A stretch of 64,000 bases of DNA from Bolinopsis microptera. Lineage: Eukaryota; Ctenophora; Tentaculata; Lobata; Bolinopsidae. Numbering within the stretch: position 1 is the stretch's first letter; every line of letters starts with the position of its first letter. Below, piece after piece: positions 58,881 through 64,000 of this stretch. A program made the position numbers and the translations under genes. The stretch is taken from contig NC_087075.1 in assembly GCF_026151205.1 (NCBI RefSeq), positions 11,826,303 to 11,890,302 of the forward strand, written 5' to 3'. The notes under the pieces were generated by a model. The model ran no database searches, was not told the DNA's origin, and saw only the letters and a program-made list of their open reading frames with translations.

Positions 58881-61800
58881 GGCACTATCCGTCGCGGAGT
58901 CGAGTCCGCGGCGGAGCCGCCGGACTCCGAGCGGACTCGGGCGGAGCCGCCGGACTCCGAGCGGACGCCGGCGGTGCTCCGCCAAATGTATTTACAGTGG
59001 ACTCGAGTACATTTTGGCGGACTCCGAGCGGACTCCGAGCGGACTTTAAAGTCCGCCGCGGACTCCGAGCGGCTCCGCGGCGGCTCGGCGGAGTGTCCGC
59101 CGCGGACTAAGCCACTAGGCGGACTCCGGTCCGCCGCGGACTCCGGCGGAGTGCTTGGCGGACTCCGCCGGACCTCTCCGCCAGACTTGAATCCGGCGGA
59201 GTCCGGCGGAGCTTGGCGGAGTCCGCCAGCTCGGCGGACTCCGCTCGGAGTCCGCCGGACTCCAACAGAGTTCACTGACTTCCGCCCTCCGTCTTCCGAC
59301 CCTCGGCTAAATTTGTCACGTGACATACAACATAGCATTTTGCAATATTGTGGTCAGATGAAAAGGTCGCTAGTGTGTAGTGATAAACCTTAACCATTAC
59401 CCTCACAATGTCAATAGTGTACAACTCTAGTCCTAACTTTGACCCTATAATGTATAAACGTTGACCCTAACCCTCCACCAAACCGTCCGCAGCGAAATAT
59501 CAATGTCATTGACTGGTCACGTGACCAAAACAATTTTTGTCATATTATCTCATATGGGGAAGCGTTTTTAGCAAGCAAAAATACGTCGACCATCACAGGA
59601 CGACGCCAGCCAGCACTCTTTACGCTCTTCGAGCTCCGATCGTCCTGTGACGAAGTAAGGACGAAGCCTGAGGTCCTCAGGTAACATCGACCACCGATTG
59701 AAAATTCAAAGATTTTTTGACATAAAGGTCAAATGTAAAACTAAAATCTTGATGCTGATTGATTGACGACGTCAATTTTTGAGCACAGCGCGAGCGCATG
59801 CGGAAAAGGACCGCGTAGCTACAAGCTAGTCAAGATGTTGATAAATATTTGGCTTGTGGCGCGATGTGTTGCTCTAACTATAGCCCTCTCGCTTGCAGTA
59901 GCGCGCGACCGCCGGAAATGACTTGTGGAACAAGCGCGCCCGCAGCGGCGCGAAAGCACCTGGTTAGCTAAATGAACGCGATGTGCCTTGCATTGTAGGA
60001 TGAAATCCTACTATACTAGCTGACGCCACTCGCAGCTGTGATGTTCGCTGTACGTCAGCGATCGAAATTTATACGCGTATCACCCTTAAGATGTGCCACC
60101 CGACGCGCCACGCAATTTTTCTCGTTGCTCGTCGCACGTCGACGAACAACGAAGCTCGTTGCGACGCGCAATGAGCTGCCAGGCTAGGACATCGTCCCTG
60201 GTCCAACAAATTTTGGCGAGCGCGAGCGATTTTCTCCAAAAATTTAATGAGGGCGCCGACTTCCACTCTGGCTAGGTTTCTTTTTATAGCTTAGGGGGTG
60301 CACGATAAAAATAAAGTTGCTTGGATTTAAAAAAATTTTGTACCACTGTTTTCTAGAGACTGTGAGAATTTTCACAATACCAAATTTGTTATACCTTTTT
60401 GGAAAAATCAGTGAGTTTCGCCTAGGTGCCATATTTGATGGTGCGCGGCTTTTGGAGCAAAAGTAGCTGTAAAAGTCGCGTAATTTGACTAAATTCGTCC
60501 AAATTTGACCATTTGTGTCGTATTATTCGGATTTATCTTCAGTTCCTTAAATGAGATCATTCTGGGAATTGGCGACGACCTTCCAATTGGGCTTTCACAA
60601 CTGTCCGAAAACTTTGGTGGATATCGGAGTTGATATAGTAATAAAAATGGGGCAAAATACGCTGCTTTTAGCTGTAACATAATGTCTGATGGTTGGATAT
60701 GCTTTAAATTTTTCGGACACTTTCCTTGTAAGTTTATGAATAAGCTTACCAATTTTTGTTGCAATTGGAGGTCGGGAAGGATACTCTATATCTATTTGTT
60801 TGAAGAAAATTGTGCTGGCCGAAATTTCGATCGCTGACGTACAGCGAGCAGCACAGCTGCGAATGGCGTCAGCTAGTAGGATTTCATCCTACAAGGCACA
60901 TCGCGTTTACCTAGCTAACCAGGTCATTTCCGGCGGTCGCGCGCTACTGCAAGCGAGAGGGCTATATATAGTTAGAGTAACACATCGCGCCACAAGCCAA
61001 ATATTTATCAACATCTTGACTAGCTACGCGGTCTTTTTCCGCATGCGCTCGCGCTGTGCTCAAAAATTGACGTCGTCAATCAATCAGCATCAAGATTTTA
61101 GTTTTACATTTGACCTTTATGTCAAAAAATCTTTGAATTTCAATCGGTGGTCGATGTTACCTGAGGACCTCAGGCTTCGTCCTTACTTCGTCACAGGACG
61201 ATCGGAGCTCGAAGAGCGTAAAGAGTGCTGGCTGGCGTCGTCCTGTGATGGTCGACGTATTTTTGCTTGCTAAAAACGCTTCCCCATATGAGATAATATG
61301 ACAAAAATTGTTTTGGTCACGTGACCAGTCAATGACATTGATATTTCGCTGCGGACGGTTTGGTGGAGGGTTAGGGTCAACGTTTATACATTATAGGGTC
61401 AAAGTTAGGACTAGAGTTGTACACTATTGACATTGTGAGGGTAATTACCTGAGGACCCCAGGCTTTAATGTTGGTAAACAATAGAATAGAGATTATTAGG
61501 CGGAATTATTAGGCGGAATGACAGGCTGAGCGCGGCCCAGTAAGAGGGTAATGGTTAAGGTTTATCACTAGCGACCTTTTCATCTGACCTTGATTTACGA
61601 TGTCAATCCTTCGCAGCTCGGTGAGGCACAGTGGTGCATCTCGCCGATCTACCGATCTATGCGAGAAGCATTATTTGATGCGCGCGCGACCCAGTAGTGC
61701 ATCGCGCTACAACATCTGACCACAATATTGCAAAATGCTATGTTGTATGTCACGTGACAAATTTAGCCGAGGGTCGGAAGACGGAGGTCGGAAGTCAGTG

Positions 61801-62199
61801 GACTCTGTTGGAGTCCGGCGGACTCCGAGCGGAGTCCGCCGAGCTGGCGGACTCCGCCAAGCTCCGCCGGACTCCGCCGCCGGATTCAAGTCTGGCGGAG
61901 AGGTCCGGCGGAGTCCGCCAAGCACTCCGCCGGAGTCCGCAGGCGGACGCCGGACCGGAGTCCGCCTAGTGGCTTAGTCCGCGGCGGACACTCCGCCGAG
62001 CCGCCGCCGAGCCGCCGCCGAGCCGCTCGGAGTCCGCGCGCGGCGGACTTTAAAGTCCGCTCGGAGTCCGCTCGGCTCCGCTCGGAGTCCGCCAAAATGT
62101 ACTCGAGTCCACTGTAAATACATTTTGGCGGAGCACCGCCGGAGTCCGCTCGGAGTCCGGCGGCTCCGCCGCGGACTCGATTCCGCGACGGATAGTGCC
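58881..62199. mobile_element. 3.3-kb giant palindrome (foldback element) with GGACTCCGAGCGGACTCCG subrepeats
   Basis: The left end GGCACTATCCGTCGCGGAGT and right end (CCGCGACGGATAGTGCC) are inverted. Outer arms (58881-59290 and 61780-62199) are GC-rich clusters of GGACTCCGAGCGGACTCCG. Inner arms continue the mirror symmetry (for example GCATTTTGCAATATTGTGGT at 59334 against 61718, and TCACGTGACCAAAACAATTT against its inverse near 61313) down to about 60270 and 60800. The spacer is about 500 bp. The open frames inside are low-complexity shadows. Confidence 0.92.
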
Positions 62200-63806
62200 G
62201 TAAATCTAGCTAAAGTAAAGTAAAGTAAAGTAAAAATTATGACATAACATCATCACTAATGTCTACAAAGTATCATCACACTACATGGAAAAATAACTAT
62301 TTCTCCATCAAATTTAAAGGTAATAATTTATCAAATATTAATCATGAATAAAAACAACATTACAAAATTTAATTTATTCATACTTCCCAGTTAGTGGAGT
62401 AAAGATTTATAAAACGTTTCTTTGCTACATAAGGATGGAACCACAGATAATCATTGTGTTTTTCCTTATTACTGATATAACTGCTGTACAATATTTTCAA
62501 GTAGGCAACTAGTTGAGTTATTAGAATATTTCGAAATCCAATTTGAGTGTGTATTTCGTGATTTAGCGATGCACACGAAAACAATTTGGTAGTTTGTAAC
62601 GGGGTCTGATTCTGATTGTGCAAAATTAGGCAAAAAGATGGCCCATTGGGATCAATCATGGGTGGAGGGAGCTGAAATAAGTGGAAAAAACTTTGGATTT
62701 TTTGGGCTAAAATAGTAACAAGGGAGCTGAAATAAGTGGAAAAAACTTTGGATTTTTTGGGCTAAAATAGTAACAAGAATTGCGCCTGTTGTTTCGTTTT
62801 GGCGGACGCTAGATTTCCATTTCACATTTATATATTACTATAAATTTAAGTATAAGCTCCAATCGGCTCACTTCAATTTTCATGATAATAATATTGATAA
62901 ATTATGCATCAAATACAGGAAACACTTGAAATTCAGTTCAATTGCCGTAGAACTTAACTTGTATCTGTAATTCAAGAAATTATAATGTAAACTATACTCG
63001 TGTACACATCAATACACTACGCGTGCCACGTACAAATTGGGCGTATTACCTAATAGTAATATTATACATTACATACATCATATAATACATTAAAACACAG
63101 TCGCGCCGCGCATTCATAGATCACAGGCTATCTATACATCACATCTCCGCAAGCAATCCTCGCGCGCGCCAACTGTTTCGTTGCATGGTAACGAACGGAA
63201 GGAAGGACACACGAAATATTTAAACCCACCTATCTCGTTCTCCAAAATCCACGTTTTTCTGCAAAAACCTCCATTCGTAACCTTTCACTATTGCCTTTTT
63301 TCAAAAGGGTGAAAAGGAAAAAATCTTGCAATTAGAAAACCATAAAATTCCTATTTTTAATAGGGGGGGGGGGGGGGGGGGGGCTTGGGGCTTGGGGCAT
63401 GATGGTACCCCATACAAATTTTTTCCCTAACCATAATTTCCTCCCACAACTATATATTATTGCTGATAGGAAAGTGATGTTATGAAGTAGAAAAGGACAA
63501 AAAGAGGTGATTATCAAGCGATAATGTTACTGTACATTAGCAGTCCAACATTCATTGTAAGTAAACTAGACAAAAAATATCTTATATTTCAAGTTTTGCT
63601 GAATGTTTATTCTGAACTATGTACAAGTATTTCCTCATTGGCCCAATATTTCCTGACTTAACTTGTACTAACCTGAATTCTCAGTTGTTCATAGCATAGT
63701 TAAAAACAGTAAAGTTCCCAAATTCTCAAGAAGAGAATTCGTAATTTGTTATCAACAACATCAAATTTCAATAAAAATAAACAATTACCAAGGTTTGCCT
63801 TCTCAG
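62200..63806. other. Intergenic or intronic stretch with small repeats
   Basis: A 55-bp tandem duplication (GGAGCTGAAATAAGTGGAAA ...) lies at about 62668-62776, and a poly(G) run at 63363-63383. The minus-strand open frame 62378-62659 was not recognised. Confidence 0.6.
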
Positions 63807-63959
63807 GGACGGACATTTGTGATATCATGCAGCAGTAAAGATTCCATCGCTCGTCTTAAAGCAAACATTCTCCACATTCTTTACGAAATGGGCCGAGGAT
63901 CCCACCAGTTTCGTCTGAAGTTCAAAAGCCAGTACTTAAAGGACTCTTCGACAATTGAG
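63807..63959 (+). CDS. Ubiquitin-like domain exon, gene continues beyond the window
   Basis: A 153-base exon lies between an acceptor (TGCCTTCTCAG) and a donor (GAG|GTACAA) in phase 0. It encodes TFVISCSSKDSIARLKANIL, then FRLKFKSQYLKDSSTIE, which matches the beta-grasp ubiquitin fold (beta1-beta2, helix, 'xLxFKGxxLKDxxTLxDY'). The Gly-Gly tail and the rest of the protein are beyond 64000. The parent protein cannot be named from one exon. Confidence 0.7.
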
Positions 63960-64000
63960 GTACAAAAAAAGAGTGTCTTATGTACATAGAGAGTGAAGTA

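Noticed and set aside
58738-59393. GC-rich frames in the left arm of the giant palindrome
   Set aside because: They translate GGACTCCGAGCGG subrepeats, and equivalent frames appear mirrored in the other arm.
62378-62659. 93-codon minus-strand frame
   Set aside because: No recognisable domain, splice support or similarity to the elements around it.

Overview
The window looks like a repeat-rich, AT-rich animal (metazoan) nuclear genome. Genes are split by GT-AG introns and include metazoan families: an anoctamin/TMEM16 gene, kringle, F-type lectin and pentraxin-like secreted or surface domains, and a ubiquitin-like exon. There are tRNA-derived SINEs, APE-type non-LTR retrotransposons, Tc1/mariner- and hAT-type elements, and short CCCTAA tracts. 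A marine invertebrate, perhaps non-bilaterian, is plausible, but the species cannot be fixed from this sequence. There is no sign of bacterial gene organisation.

Layout. 1-5.5 kb: hexamer microsatellites, a decayed DDE transposon with terminal inverted repeats, a 1.3-kb palindrome and a field of TAATCGCTTATA-like repeats. 5.5-12.4 kb: a LINE fragment, then a 1.65-kb segmental duplication. Copy 1 is a 5'-truncated set of aerolysin-like exons. Copy 2 forms the 3' exons of a signal peptide-kringle-aerolysin-like gene on the + strand. 12.4-17 kb: MITEs, a 1.65-kb foldback element and an F-type lectin gene (+). 18.4-20.45 kb: a minus-strand gene with a glutaredoxin-like thioredoxin-fold exon, an 11-bp minisatellite and an in-frame stop in its first exon. 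20.5-28.1 kb: a LINE C-terminus, a 4.2-kb poly(G)-bounded element built on a 277-bp satellite, and an hAT-type MITE with an 8-bp target duplication. 28.4-29.8 kb: a pentraxin-like single-pass membrane protein (+) with two frameshifts.

31.4-54.8 kb: one large minus-strand anoctamin gene of at least 27 exons, reconstructed from splice sites, matching phases and family motifs. Its introns hold a second foldback element, an antisense endonuclease/reverse-transcriptase LINE and many minisatellites. 54.9-62.2 kb: a Tc1/mariner-like element with long inverted repeats and a nested poly(A) retroinsertion, a MITE, and a 3.3-kb giant palindrome. 63.8 kb: a ubiquitin-like domain exon (+) of a gene that runs off the window.

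The most unusual signal is in the anoctamin gene. At eleven or so exon edges, a short piece that includes the splice acceptor or donor plus the adjoining coding sequence has been tandemly copied, from 2 up to about 15 times. A second theme is a set of large foldback elements whose arms are made of unrelated short palindromic subrepeats but which share an internal core module near CCCTAA tracts.
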